From: Lachnospiraceae bacterium UBA938
GTDB taxonomy: Bacteria; Bacillota; Clostridia; Lachnospirales; Lachnospiraceae
Direction: 5' to 3'
DNA: 49,838 nucleotides
NCBI GenBank assembly: GCA_002293475.1
Contig: DBDG01000054.1
Location: 39,279-89,116 of the forward strand
This document shows positions 8,267 to 17,582 of the stretch, in pieces; the first letter of the stretch is position 1, and each line of letters starts with the position of its first letter. The position numbers and the translations under genes were made by a program. The notes under the pieces are model-generated. The model saw nothing but the letters and a program-made list of their open reading frames with translations, had not been told where the DNA came from and ran no database searches.

Positions 8267-9409
8267 ATGGATATGGATAAAAATCTTAATATAAATACAA
8301 ATAACAACAAACTGGCCGCTTCCGGCTATGTCGGCGACTACGGCCTGACGATCGACCGGCTGACACTAACCGGAACGTCGGCCGGGCAGTTAAGAGCGGA
8401 GGACATACAGCTTGAAAACCATTACTGTGATTTGTCCGGCCGGAAGCTTTCCGGTGGCATCAAGGAGGTTGTCAACCGGACAGGGGAAAGTACTTTTGAA
8501 CTAGAGCCTTTCCTGTACCGCTACGACTTCCGGGTAACCGGCCATGGCGCAGCGGCCGGGCTTGATTGCCGCAAAGCGGATCTGAGCGAGATCTCAGTCA
8601 AGGGCTTGGCGGATTTCACGGCTTATAATGAGGACGGGGTAGTATACCGGCTACAGGAGCCGGAGGCCGACGAGCCTAGGCCGTTAATCCTGTTCTTACA
8701 CGGCGGCGGGGAGTGCGGCACCGATAACTGGCTGCAGATGACCGGAACCATCGGAGCGCTGCAATTGGGAAGAAGATACCCTGACATGTATGTCATGGCT
8801 CCGCAGGCTCCCGATTACGGCATGAGCATGGAGGAAGCTTTCCGTCAACTTACCACGCTCGGGGATCCCTTCAAAGTGGAGCTTGGGATGCAGCCCTTTA
8901 CCGCCAAGGGAATCCGGGGCTGGAACCGCGATTATCTGATGAAAGTCTGCGCCGTCATTCGCCGTCTGGTGAGCGCCGGCAAGGTTGACGGACGCCGGAT
9001 CTATGTCTGTGGGATGAGCATGGGCGGCGGCGGGGTGCTGACGGCACTTTCGGTCGATGCAGCACTTTTTGCTGCCGCCTTGCCGATCTGCCCGAGCATG
9101 AACGGGGAGACATTTTCCGCCCTCAGATTCTTGCCGCCGGTACCGACCTGGATCTGCGCAGCCTATATCGATCACAGCCGCTCACGTCATGCCTATATCT
9201 TAGAGGCCGTGCAGAATCTCTGGCAGATGGGACGGACTGATGTCCACTATACGATTTTTAATGAGGATGAACTGGCACGATACGGTATCGGTACTACTCC
9301 TGACCTAACCGCTAAAGAACTGCTGGCAGAAAACCATAACGTCTGGATCCTGCCTTTACGCAATGAAAAAAGTATCTTGGACTGGATGGTCTCTCAGCAA
9401 CGTTCCTAG
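8267..9409 (+). CDS. Esterase with N-terminal Ig-like domain (predicted peptidase/esterase, COG4099-like)
   Basis: This is a 380-aa protein without a signal peptide. Residues about 20-110 look like the Ig-like beta-domain that precedes some bacterial esterases. Residues 135-380 form an alpha/beta-hydrolase, with the oxyanion region FLHGGGECGTDNW, nucleophile Ser251 in CGMSMGGGG and likely catalytic His357 in ENHNVW. Members of this group are annotated as predicted peptidases but several act as esterases on aryl or acyl esters. It closes the three-gene operon that starts at 6560 (55-bp gap). It ends 21 bp from the convergent response-regulator gene, with no clear terminator between them. Confidence 0.85.
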   Translation: MDMDKNLNINTNNNKLAASGYVGDYGLTIDRLTLTGTSAGQLRAEDIQLENHYCDLSGRKLSGGIKEVVNRTGESTFELEPFLYRYDFRVTGHGAAAGLDCRKADLSEISVKGLADFTAYNEDGVVYRLQEPEADEPRPLILFLHGGGECGTDNWLQMTGTIGALQLGRRYPDMYVMAPQAPDYGMSMEEAFRQLTTLGDPFKVELGMQPFTAKGIRGWNRDYLMKVCAVIRRLVSAGKVDGRRIYVCGMSMGGGGVLTALSVDAALFAAALPICPSMNGETFSALRFLPPVPTWICAAYIDHSRSRHAYILEAVQNLWQMGRTDVHYTIFNEDELARYGIGTTPDLTAKELLAENHNVWILPLRNEKSILDWMVSQQRS

Positions 9410-9430
9410 TAGCCCCCCTGTCAAGCCGGC

Positions 9431-11116
9431 TTACCCCGACGGTGATGGCCGCTTATTTTTCAAGTACTTTTTCCGGTAATCGGTCGGGGTGACGTCTTCA
9501 TACTTTTTAAACATCTGGGTAAAATGGGAGAAATTAGTATAACCCAGTTCCATGGCGATCAGACTGACGGAAATATTAGGATTTTCAAGGAGGTTTTTCG
9601 CCACGTCCACCTTGGTCTTAAGAATATAGTTCTTGATATTCTGCCCGGTTTCATTCTTGAATAACTTGGTGAAGTATTCCGGACTCAGATGGACATGGTC
9701 GGCGACATCGCGGACAGAGATATTTTGTGCCAGATGGTTCAAGATATAGTCCTTGGCTTTGGCAATCTCGTTCTTGACCGGTCCGTTTCCCGGCCCGGCG
9801 GTTTCCATCGCCTGGATCATGAAGTCAATCGCTTCGCGCAGGGCCGGAACGGACTTGAAGCCCTCCATGTAATCGTTATAGCGGTAGCTGTCGTTGAATA
9901 GCTGCGGGATGTCAATATTATGTTCATAATAATAACTAAAAAACATCTGTGTCAGCTGCTGGTGCAGCTCGCAGAGGCTGCGGAAACTGACACGGTCGAT
10001 CGCGACCAGCCCGTCAAGGTAAGTCATGATATTGGCGCGAAGGATTTTTTTCTGTCCGGCCCTTAGCAGCCGTTCCCAGTCGGCCGCCGCTTCCGTCGCT
10101 TCGTCGATTTCCGGCCGCTCCATAACCAGCCGATCTTTTGACTGCCGAAACGAAGCCTGCCGCTCCATCGCCGGTTGATCGGTAGGCTGTCGTTCTGCCG
10201 CCTTCCGATCCAGAAAAAGTCCCGGCTTAAGGCTGACATTGTTATCAATCATGGCATGAAGCCTGCCGACTTCATCCCGTAGCTGTGCAAAAGGGGATGT
10301 CTCACCAGCATAAACAGCCGTCGCACCAGGCAAAGCGTCAGCCAGCTGCCGCTGGAAGCGGCGCAGCCCCTCGGTCGCCTCATCCAAAACCGCCGTGTCG
10401 TTGCAAAACAGCAATATGACCGGCTGATGATATTTATTCTGTGTCACCAGCGGATAAACCGGCAGGCCGATATCCGCAGCGGCCAGCGCTTCTAAAACCT
10501 CCTTTTTAAGCGTGTTAAAAGACAGGCCGGCGGCCGGCGGCCCGGCGGCATAAACCACGACAATCACCAGCCGGACATAGGAAGCAGTGTCAACCGGATA
10601 GCCGCTCTCATTGAGCAGTTCCATTGCCTGGCGCACCGTCGCTTCATACCGCGAGAACAGGTTAAATGTGGTATGGGCGATCATCTCCTCTTCATTGATT
10701 TTATACAGCCGGCCATAATTATAAAGCTCTTCCAGCCGGCGGTCATCCTTTATCTTCCGGACAGCCCGGCTCAAGACTTCCTCGATCTCGTCATATGGCG
10801 CCGGCTGGACGATATAATCAAAGCAGCCCAGCCGCAGGCTTTCCCTAGCATAACTGAAATCCGTGTGAGAGGTCAAAAAGATCCGGATCATCCGCTGTCC
10901 GCTGTCCATGATCCACTGATTCAGTTCCAGCCCGCTTTCCCCCGGCATCTCAATATCGCACAGCAAAATATCGATCTGATGGCCGCTGATAACCGCCCGT
11001 GCCTCATAAGCACTGGTTGCCGTCAGTACGGTTTCAATACCCAGCCGTTCAAAATTAACTCTTGCCACGATGCCGTTGATGACCGAAAGCTGGTCATCGA
11101 CAATCAATATCTTCAT
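9431..11116 (-). CDS. YesN-type response regulator with AraC DNA-binding domain
   Basis: This 561-aa transcription factor has an N-terminal receiver domain (ILIVDDQ; phosphoacceptor Asp54 in LLCDIEMPGE). A long middle region follows, then a C-terminal pair of AraC helix-turn-helix motifs (about residues 455-553, DVADHVHLSPEYFTKLFK and the ELGYTNFSHFTQMFKKY signature). It is paired with the YesM-type kinase just upstream. Such pairs usually activate a nearby sugar importer in response to an extracellular carbohydrate. The start is set at the ATG at 11116 because AGGGGGGTG precedes it; the frame is open to 11176, but that would overlap the kinase end. The middle contains an odd Gln/Arg/Ser-rich stretch (about 315-350). 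Confidence 0.92.
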   Translation of the reverse strand: MKILIVDDQLSVINGIVARVNFERLGIETVLTATSAYEARAVISGHQIDILLCDIEMPGESGLELNQWIMDSGQRMIRIFLTSHTDFSYARESLRLGCFDYIVQPAPYDEIEEVLSRAVRKIKDDRRLEELYNYGRLYKINEEEMIAHTTFNLFSRYEATVRQAMELLNESGYPVDTASYVRLVIVVVYAAGPPAAGLSFNTLKKEVLEALAAADIGLPVYPLVTQNKYHQPVILLFCNDTAVLDEATEGLRRFQRQLADALPGATAVYAGETSPFAQLRDEVGRLHAMIDNNVSLKPGLFLDRKAAERQPTDQPAMERQASFRQSKDRLVMERPEIDEATEAAADWERLLRAGQKKILRANIMTYLDGLVAIDRVSFRSLCELHQQLTQMFFSYYYEHNIDIPQLFNDSYRYNDYMEGFKSVPALREAIDFMIQAMETAGPGNGPVKNEIAKAKDYILNHLAQNISVRDVADHVHLSPEYFTKLFKNETGQNIKNYILKTKVDVAKNLLENPNISVSLIAMELGYTNFSHFTQMFKKYEDVTPTDYRKKYLKNKRPSPSG

Positions 11117-11159
11117 TTTACACCCCCCTGTATTGCGCAGAATGTGTCTGGAAAACTGC

Positions 11160-12908
11160 TCAAATTGCCTCCGCATCCGCTTGCGTGGATTGGTCGGATT
11201 GATCCGCTCCGTTAATCGGCAGACAGATCAAGGCCACAGCCCCGCCGACCGGTTCGTTTAAAAAAACCGCATGATAGTCCTGATAGATCAGCTGGATCCT
11301 CTTCATCAGATTGCTGATCCCGACATGGTCATTGCCATACATCTCCACCTGTTCCTGATTCAGTTTCCGCAGCATCTCCTCGCTGTAGCCGACCCCATTA
11401 TCGCTAAGGCGCAGTCTCAGGTAAGCCTGCCCTTCCATGTCTGACCGGTCGATCCGGATGGTAAAGCACAGCGGGCCGCTAGTCCGGCCGCAATACTTAA
11501 AAGAGTTCTCCAGAAAGGTCTGGATCAGCAGCGGCGGCACGGGATAATCAAGCAGCTGCCGGTCAACCTGCTGATGGAGAATCAGCGGTTTATCCATATC
11601 CAGCAGCAGAATATTATAATAGTCGTTAACCTCTTTTAGTTCTGCCCTCAGCGGCACCAGCTTGAGCGTATCGTGAAAAATATAACGTAAATGATCAGAG
11701 AACGCTAGGATCATCCGCCGCATCTTTTCATATTCTTTATTTTCCGCCATGTGATACAGGCTTTTCAGGCAATTGATAAAGAAATGGGAACGGGTCTGCA
11801 GCTGAAGGTATTGCAGCTCAGCATGTTCTTTCTCCTGTTCGATGGATCGGTTATCCTGCTCAAGGGTGATTTTTTGCCGGATCAGGCCGCTGAGCGCGTC
11901 ATTGATCTGCTGCAGCTCCCGGACCCGGTTTTTCCGGACCGGAAAAACCGGGCTATGCCCGGACTCCAGATACTCCGCCGCTAGGGCTATCTGATTCAGC
12001 GGAAAGATCAAGAATCGCCGGATCAGCGTAAACACCACCGAAACCAGAATGCCCAAAATCAAAAACACCGCAATCATTAAGATCACTGAAACCCGTGAAT
12101 AGACCCAGAAATGACCCATCGGGATAATACAGCAGATCGAAAGCGGCAGGCCGGCAAGGGGTGCGGCCTGAATCAGATGACCGTCAACCGGATAAGTCGA
12201 CGAGTCACCGGAATCTTGGATGTCAGCGATAGTAATATCCGCCTGCGCGGCATAGCCTGCGTTGGTCAGTATATCCGTGTCGTTGTAAAAAGCAAACTGC
12301 AGCAGCTGTTCGTCCGGCTGATAATCGCGGATTATGATCTTTTCTAGGTCAATGACCGAGCAGACGTACATATCCCGTAGTTTATAAGTATTCATCAATA
12401 ACGAATACTGCGTGTCCCGGAATACAGTCCACTGGTTCAGCAACGATTCATCGGTCTGGCGGCAATGGTCCATCAGCTTCTGTTTCAGTTCAATCATTTC
12501 ACTGGTAAGGTACTGGGAAAAATTGCGGCCATATTTATACATGGAAATACTGCCCGCTTCGTTAAATATCAGGATGGCCGTCGGCGGGGCGACCCGGCTC
12601 CTGATCGTATGACGCAGGTTGTACTCGTAAACAATCTTTTCGGATGCGGTGTAGTTGCCTAGGGAAAGGGCGATAAAATTGTAGTCATCGGTATAGGTTT
12701 CCTGATTGAAAGACAGCAGGCTGGCGGATGTGGATTCCAGCTCGTATTTGTAGAGATCCAGGATCGCCTGGCTGTAAGACTGGATCTGCCGACGGTAGCT
12801 GTGGAAAGAATAGGCGGCAAGCAGGATAAAGCTGAGCACGATGGTTATGGCGATAATGGAAAAGCACGCTATAAACATTTTTTTGACGGAGGTCTTAGGA
12901 GGGGTCAT
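11160..12908 (-). CDS. YesM-type sensor histidine kinase
   Basis: This 582-aa membrane kinase has a first membrane segment (about residues 11-33), an extracytoplasmic sensor region of about 240 residues and a second membrane segment (about 273-297). It continues with a HAMP-like linker, a His_kinase domain (phospho-acceptor His375 in RSHFFINCLKSL, replacing the usual PHFLYN context) and an ATPase domain (N-box NSFKYCG, G-box DNGVGYS, VGISNLMKRI). It should sense a sugar or binding-protein complex and phosphorylate the YesN-type regulator encoded 43 bp downstream. It is transcribed away from the esterase gene at 13328. Confidence 0.92.
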   Translation of the reverse strand: MTPPKTSVKKMFIACFSIIAITIVLSFILLAAYSFHSYRRQIQSYSQAILDLYKYELESTSASLLSFNQETYTDDYNFIALSLGNYTASEKIVYEYNLRHTIRSRVAPPTAILIFNEAGSISMYKYGRNFSQYLTSEMIELKQKLMDHCRQTDESLLNQWTVFRDTQYSLLMNTYKLRDMYVCSVIDLEKIIIRDYQPDEQLLQFAFYNDTDILTNAGYAAQADITIADIQDSGDSSTYPVDGHLIQAAPLAGLPLSICCIIPMGHFWVYSRVSVILMIAVFLILGILVSVVFTLIRRFLIFPLNQIALAAEYLESGHSPVFPVRKNRVRELQQINDALSGLIRQKITLEQDNRSIEQEKEHAELQYLQLQTRSHFFINCLKSLYHMAENKEYEKMRRMILAFSDHLRYIFHDTLKLVPLRAELKEVNDYYNILLLDMDKPLILHQQVDRQLLDYPVPPLLIQTFLENSFKYCGRTSGPLCFTIRIDRSDMEGQAYLRLRLSDNGVGYSEEMLRKLNQEQVEMYGNDHVGISNLMKRIQLIYQDYHAVFLNEPVGGAVALICLPINGADQSDQSTQADAEAI

Positions 12909-13222
12909 GGCGGTTTCTCCGGGGGATATAGTTTTGTTTTGTTACCCTGTTCTTAATACTTATTATAAACACATAAGAAAGCTTTATCCATTTGGGCTGT
13001 CTCATCTAATCTAGACATCATAAGGCCGCCGTGACTGATATTCTAGCTGATTCTCCAGATTTTATCGTTACTAAAATATTACTATCTAATTTTTGGTATG
13101 TCAATAATAAAAGCTTTTCTATGGTTTTTATAAGTATTTCTTCCGTTAATGACTGGCTTAAACGGTCATCGTGAACTCTCGCCTGTAAGGAGATAGCGTA
13201 CTGACAAGTCAGTTAATTCAAT
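12909..13222. other. Intergenic region between the YesM gene and the second esterase operon
   Basis: This is the left part of a 419-bp gap with no credible gene. On the minus strand a TATAAT (about 12959-12964) could be the -10 of the kinase promoter, but no good -35 is visible. A perfect palindrome ACTGAC-AA-GTCAGT lies at 13200-13213, about 20 bp before the -35 of the esterase promoter, and may be a second regulator site. Otherwise the region is AT-rich without recognisable structure. Confidence 0.45.
13200..13213. promoter_or_regulatory. 14-bp palindrome upstream of the second LacI-type promoter
   Basis: ACTGAC-AA-GTCAGT is a perfect 6+6 dyad ending 10 bp before the LacI-type operator. 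Its position just upstream of a -35 would suit an activator, but it could be chance. No second full copy was found in the window. Confidence 0.35.
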
Positions 13223-13241
13223 AATGTAAACGTTTGACATT
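13223..13241 (+). promoter_or_regulatory. LacI-type operator, copy 2 (overlaps -35)
   Basis: The 19 bases are identical to 6494-6512, again across the -35 TTGACA (13234-13239). Two exact copies in the same position relative to two promoters indicate shared control of both esterase operons. The LacI gene itself lies downstream of this copy and may be autoregulated. Confidence 0.78.
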
Positions 13242-13263
13242 TTTTTAATATATATGATATAAT
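13234..13263 (+). promoter_or_regulatory. Sigma-A promoter of the esterase/LacI operon
   Basis: -35 TTGACA (13234-13239) and -10 TATAAT (13258-13263) are separated by 18 bp. The ribosome site GGAGGA precedes the ATG at 13328. The leader of about 55 nt has no evident structure. Confidence 0.82.
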
Positions 13264-13327
13264 AGATACTAGGAACCCGCAAATAAATACCTTTTGCACC
13301 CACATACGCATCCGAGAAGGAGGACTT

Positions 13328-14812
13328 ATGGGTAATATGAAACTACATCCAGGAGACCCGGATGATACCAACCGGGAATATCTACCGGAAAAGCTAAAAG
13401 GCACACAGATCGTAGTCAATGAAAACGGGAATAACTCCCAGCCTTATCCCGGCCGTCTGTCAGAGCATCATGGCCTGATTACCGGTGATGAAGAAGACGA
13501 GTGGTATGAGTATATCCCAGCCAGCTATAACCCAGCCAACAAAACGCCGCTGGTGATATCCCTGCACGGCGGAATGATGACCGGCTGGGGGCAGGCGGTG
13601 TATACTTCCTGGACATTGGCGGCTGAGCGTGATGGCTTCATTGTTCTTTTTCCCAATGCTCATCTTAACCGTTTCTGGCAGGTACATTGGGGAAGCTGGC
13701 AAAGAATACCCGAAGCGGAACCGGATATTCCCCCGGAAGTCCCTCGCGCGCCGGAGGATATGGCCGAAAACCATGATGTTTCTATGATACTGAAGCTGAT
13801 AGAGCGCATGAAGAGTAACTATAACATTGATCCGGAAAGGATTTTTATGCAGGGTATGTCGATGGGGAATATGATGACTTCCCTGTTTGCCCGGCATTAC
13901 GGCAATCTCTTGGCTGGGGCGGCCGGATCCGGCTGTTTTACCTTCCCGTCATTACTTTATGATCAGGAAGGCGGAATTGTCAATGTCGGCGGACCGCTGC
14001 CGTTTTGGCAGTCGATGCCGGAACAGAATCAGATCCCAGAGTGCCGGAGTGATGAATTGTTGGCCTTCCGGGATAACCTGCAGTATTGGCGGCTTCTTAA
14101 CGGCTGTGAGCAGCTTCCGGCAATCCGGATTGAGGGGGAATATAACTGGGCTTTCTTTAAAGGCCGGCAAGCTGACTTTGTTTTTCTGGATATCAAGAAC
14201 CGTGACCACGGTCAGACTTTTGACGACGCGGCTCTAGTCTGGGACTATTTTTTCTCAGGATTAAGCCGGAAGCCGGACGGATCGGTTTGTTGCGGTCCGA
14301 CGGTGCGGCCACAAAGCGGCGACAGGTGGGCTGTGGCTGTAGCGGCTGGATGCCGTCTAGCCTGGTTCCGGAACCGGATGGTAGAGATGCCCGGAGCAGC
14401 ATTTAAGAAAAAGAAACTGAAATACCATGGATTGGAAGGGGGTGAAAAAGTTCGGGGAGAATATCTATATGTACCGCTTGCCTTCCTAGCCGATGTTTTT
14501 GATGCCGCTTATCAGAGTGAGCATGAGGGCCAGACGGTGACATTGACTCTGGCGGACGGAAGGAAGGTGCAGTTTGCCAGCGGCAGTATCGGCTGCCTGA
14601 TTGACCAGCAGCTTAGCGCCATGTACTGCGAGGCTGTTTATCTGGATCGTGATCTGTATGTCTCAGTTGAATGGTTTATGCGCGCTTTATTTAATCTGCA
14701 TGTTTCGGGCAGTGGCGATACTGTTTATGTAACCGATCATTTCAACGAATTATCGCTTTTTATGGCTGAGCTGATTCATGATATTTTAAGCGGTGGCCTA
14801 GCAGAAGGATGA
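13328..14812 (+). CDS. PHB-depolymerase-like esterase fused to a copper-amine-oxidase-N-like domain (copy 1)
   Basis: This is a 494-aa protein without a signal peptide. Residues about 55-320 are an alpha/beta-hydrolase of the poly(3-hydroxybutyrate) depolymerase/feruloyl-esterase type: oxyanion HGGMMTGWG, nucleophile Ser178 in QGMSMGN, likely His294 in NRDHGQT. Residues about 365-485 resemble the PF07833-type domain (copper amine oxidase N-terminal-like): LYVPLAFLADVF, then a long beta-rich part and DLYVSVEWFMRALF. That domain is normally found on exported proteins, so its presence in a cytoplasmic esterase is unusual. The next gene is a full-length paralogue. The start follows GAAGGAGG; a second ATG three codons later is possible. 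Confidence 0.85.
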   Translation: MGNMKLHPGDPDDTNREYLPEKLKGTQIVVNENGNNSQPYPGRLSEHHGLITGDEEDEWYEYIPASYNPANKTPLVISLHGGMMTGWGQAVYTSWTLAAERDGFIVLFPNAHLNRFWQVHWGSWQRIPEAEPDIPPEVPRAPEDMAENHDVSMILKLIERMKSNYNIDPERIFMQGMSMGNMMTSLFARHYGNLLAGAAGSGCFTFPSLLYDQEGGIVNVGGPLPFWQSMPEQNQIPECRSDELLAFRDNLQYWRLLNGCEQLPAIRIEGEYNWAFFKGRQADFVFLDIKNRDHGQTFDDAALVWDYFFSGLSRKPDGSVCCGPTVRPQSGDRWAVAVAAGCRLAWFRNRMVEMPGAAFKKKKLKYHGLEGGEKVRGEYLYVPLAFLADVFDAAYQSEHEGQTVTLTLADGRKVQFASGSIGCLIDQQLSAMYCEAVYLDRDLYVSVEWFMRALFNLHVSGSGDTVYVTDHFNELSLFMAELIHDILSGGLAEG

Positions 14813-14889
14813 CCGCATATAAAGAACCGGATATTGAAACAATGTAATAAGAAAAGTAAATAAAATTATTATAGAAAGAAGGAAGAAAT

Positions 14890-16383
14890 ATGGAATACAA
14901 AGTAAAGCTTTTACCGGGAACACCAGATGATGATAATCGGGATTATCTGCCGGAAATCATTAAAACAACCGATGTGGTAGTCAACGAAAATGGCAATAAC
15001 TCCATCGTATATCCCGCCCGCCTTCAGCGATTCGAAGCGGTGGTGGCCGATGGCCTGACTGATATCTGGTATGAATATGTTCCTGAAAGCTATGATCCCC
15101 AGCGGAAGACACCGCTGGTTATCGGCGTACATGGCGGCCTGATGACCGGGTGGGGCCATGCTATCTATACTTCATGGACACTGGTGGCCGACCGGGAAGG
15201 TTTTATCTGTGTCTTTCCCGATGCCCATGAGCAGCGGATGTGGGCTATTCCCGGCATAACGGATGACGTGGAAGGCAACAGCCGGGTCGGGCTGCCAAGC
15301 TTTGACGTACCAAGTGAAATCGAGGACAATCATGATGTCAAGACTTTTCTTGGGTTGATTGAGCTGATGAAAACAAAATATAATATTGATGAAGGGCGGA
15401 TATATATGCAGGGTATGTCGCTGGGCAATCTCATGACCGGGCAGTTTGCCAGAAACTTTGGTAATATCCTGGCAGGCGCGGCCGGATCGGGCGGGCCGAG
15501 CGAACCGCCGCTTATCTATGACAAAGAAGGGAAAATCATTAACCGAGCCGGCCATCTGGCCGTCTGGCAATCACGTCCGGAGAAAAACGGTTTGCCGCCG
15601 GGTAAGGACTATGATGAATTTGTGGTGAACAAGGTCAACCGTTTTTATTGGATGTATCTTAATGAATGTAACCCGCTTCCGCAGATTAAGATTACCGGCG
15701 AGAATAACCTGGCTTTTTATACGGGTAAAAAAGCGGATCTGGTCTATCTGGATATCAAAAACCGTGATCACGGCCAGACTCTGGATGAAGCTTTTCTTTA
15801 TTGGGATTATCTGTTTTCCGGAACCAAACGGCTGGCTGACGGAAGTATTGAACACACGGAGACAGTCCGGCCGCGCCAAGGCGACGAGTTTGCCATTGCG
15901 GCAGCCGGCGGCTATGACACTGTCTGGTGGAACAATCAGCCAGTTCCTTTAAGTACGGCGGCAGTCAGTTGGCAGAAACTGAAGTATCACGGTTTGAACG
16001 GCGGTCATAAAGTGCGCGGCGAATATGTCTGCGTCCCGCTTAAGTTTTTAGCAGAGGTTTTTAACGCTCAGTATCAGCCGGCTGAAGATGGCTTGACAGC
16101 AGTGTTGATCCTGCCCGACGGACGGCGGCTGCAGTTTGCCCGGGGCAGCATCGGCTGCGTGATCGACAATGAAATCCGCAGCATGTATTGCGAGGCACTG
16201 CATGTCGGACAAGAACTGCTAGTATCCTTGGAATGGTTTGCTTCTTATTTTTACAACCTGCATGTTACGTCCTGTGACGGGGTTGTGTATGTCACCGATC
16301 ATTTTGCGGTGCTGTCCGCTAATATGGCGGATCTGATCCGTGATATCTTAAAAGGTGAGGCACTGCCGCCGGAGGTGAAGTAA
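14890..16383 (+). CDS. PHB-depolymerase-like esterase fused to a copper-amine-oxidase-N-like domain (copy 2)
   Basis: This 497-aa paralogue of the preceding gene is colinear over its whole length; both carry the VVVNENGNNS-type N-terminus and the same C-terminal domain. The catalytic residues are present: HGGLMTGWG, Ser177 in QGMSLGN, His294 in NRDHGQT. No signal peptide. The 77-bp gap after copy 1 contains no promoter that I can support, so both are probably one transcript from the operator-controlled promoter. The tandem copies have diverged clearly in the region between Ser and His, which points to different acyl or sugar specificity rather than recent duplication. Confidence 0.85.
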   Translation: MEYKVKLLPGTPDDDNRDYLPEIIKTTDVVVNENGNNSIVYPARLQRFEAVVADGLTDIWYEYVPESYDPQRKTPLVIGVHGGLMTGWGHAIYTSWTLVADREGFICVFPDAHEQRMWAIPGITDDVEGNSRVGLPSFDVPSEIEDNHDVKTFLGLIELMKTKYNIDEGRIYMQGMSLGNLMTGQFARNFGNILAGAAGSGGPSEPPLIYDKEGKIINRAGHLAVWQSRPEKNGLPPGKDYDEFVVNKVNRFYWMYLNECNPLPQIKITGENNLAFYTGKKADLVYLDIKNRDHGQTLDEAFLYWDYLFSGTKRLADGSIEHTETVRPRQGDEFAIAAAGGYDTVWWNNQPVPLSTAAVSWQKLKYHGLNGGHKVRGEYVCVPLKFLAEVFNAQYQPAEDGLTAVLILPDGRRLQFARGSIGCVIDNEIRSMYCEALHVGQELLVSLEWFASYFYNLHVTSCDGVVYVTDHFAVLSANMADLIRDILKGEALPPEVK

Positions 16384-16519
16384 TAAAGTTGTAATTGGTT
16401 GACTGGCTGATGAAAAGATCCTACGGTAAAGAGAATAAAAAACTGTAATTGCCCAAATAAACATGGTATAGTGTTTTTAGGAAGTGAGCCAATGAAAAAT
16501 AATCAATAAGGAGATTATA

Positions 16520-17545
16520 ATGGCGACGATTAAAGACGTGGCAAGAGAGGCCGGAGTGTCGGTTGCTACTGTTTCGCGGATCATGAATAACCGGGGGGCG
16601 ATCAGTGACAAAACCCGGAAGAAAGTCCATAAGGTGATGAAAGAACTGAATTACCTACCGAACGAGATGGCCCGTGCTTTACAAACTAAACGGAGCCATA
16701 TCATCGGCTTGGTGGTTCCGCTGATTGATTACAGTTTTTTCAGCCGGCTGACCGATGCCGTTGAGGAAGCCTGCTATGACCGTGGGTATAAATTGCTTCT
16801 TTGCAAATCCAACCGCCAGAAGAAACGGGAATTGGAGATGCTGGAGATGCTTCAAGCCAACAAAGTGGCCGGCATCCTGCTCTGTAGCCGTCTGGGCGAT
16901 GCCGGGATCTATGCCGGTTACGAACTTCCGATTATCAGCATCGACCGGGAAATCACCGGCATCCCTTCGGTAACAGCTGACAATCAGAGCGGCGGCGTTC
17001 AGGCCGCCCAGGCGCTGATCAAGGCCGGCTGCCGCCACCCTCTGCTTTTTGGCATTGATGTTCCCGCATATATGATGATGAGCCTGCGTTACCAAGGCTT
17101 CCGTGAAGCCTGCGCCAGACATGCTCTTGACTGCGCCGAGCTGATGGTCACAATGGACGAAATGAAGGAAACGGATGAAACGGATGCGGACGGGATGCTT
17201 TTGGCCGACAAGCTGGTTAAGTACCTTCATAAACACCCCCATATTGATGGGGTTTTTATCACGAGTGACATGCTGGCCGCCAGACTGATCTGTTCCGACC
17301 AGATGGCCGGTTCGGTCTTTTCCGATCTGCCCATTGTTGGATATGACGGCCTGGAAATCGCCGGATTGCTGAAATTGACGACCATCGCCCAGCCGATTGC
17401 TGCGATGGGCGAATGTGCAGTCGATCTATTAATCCGCAAGATAGAAGGCAAGCCGGTTCCGGAGCGTTCGATACTACCAGTGGAACTGGTGGAGCGAAAC
17501 TCGACTCGAAAACTGGTTATTGACAGACACCCCGCACAATACTAA
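16520..17545 (+). CDS. LacI-family transcriptional regulator
   Basis: This 341-aa protein has an N-terminal LacI helix-turn-helix (residues 2-25, IKDVAREAGVSVATVSRIMN), a hinge helix region with PNEMARALQTKRS, and a periplasmic-binding-protein-like effector domain from about residue 60. It should repress sugar genes until an imported sugar or breakdown product binds. It is the only LacI-type regulator in the window, and the two identical LacI-type operators at 6494 and 13223 are its likely targets. It lies 136 bp after the second esterase and probably shares their transcript, which would make it autoregulated. AAGGAG precedes the ATG. Confidence 0.93.
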   Translation: MATIKDVAREAGVSVATVSRIMNNRGAISDKTRKKVHKVMKELNYLPNEMARALQTKRSHIIGLVVPLIDYSFFSRLTDAVEEACYDRGYKLLLCKSNRQKKRELEMLEMLQANKVAGILLCSRLGDAGIYAGYELPIISIDREITGIPSVTADNQSGGVQAAQALIKAGCRHPLLFGIDVPAYMMMSLRYQGFREACARHALDCAELMVTMDEMKETDETDADGMLLADKLVKYLHKHPHIDGVFITSDMLAARLICSDQMAGSVFSDLPIVGYDGLEIAGLLKLTTIAQPIAAMGECAVDLLIRKIEGKPVPERSILPVELVERNSTRKLVIDRHPAQY

Positions 17546-17582
17546 GCAGCTGCCACAATTCCCTCTAAGAGAACCGTAGTCC

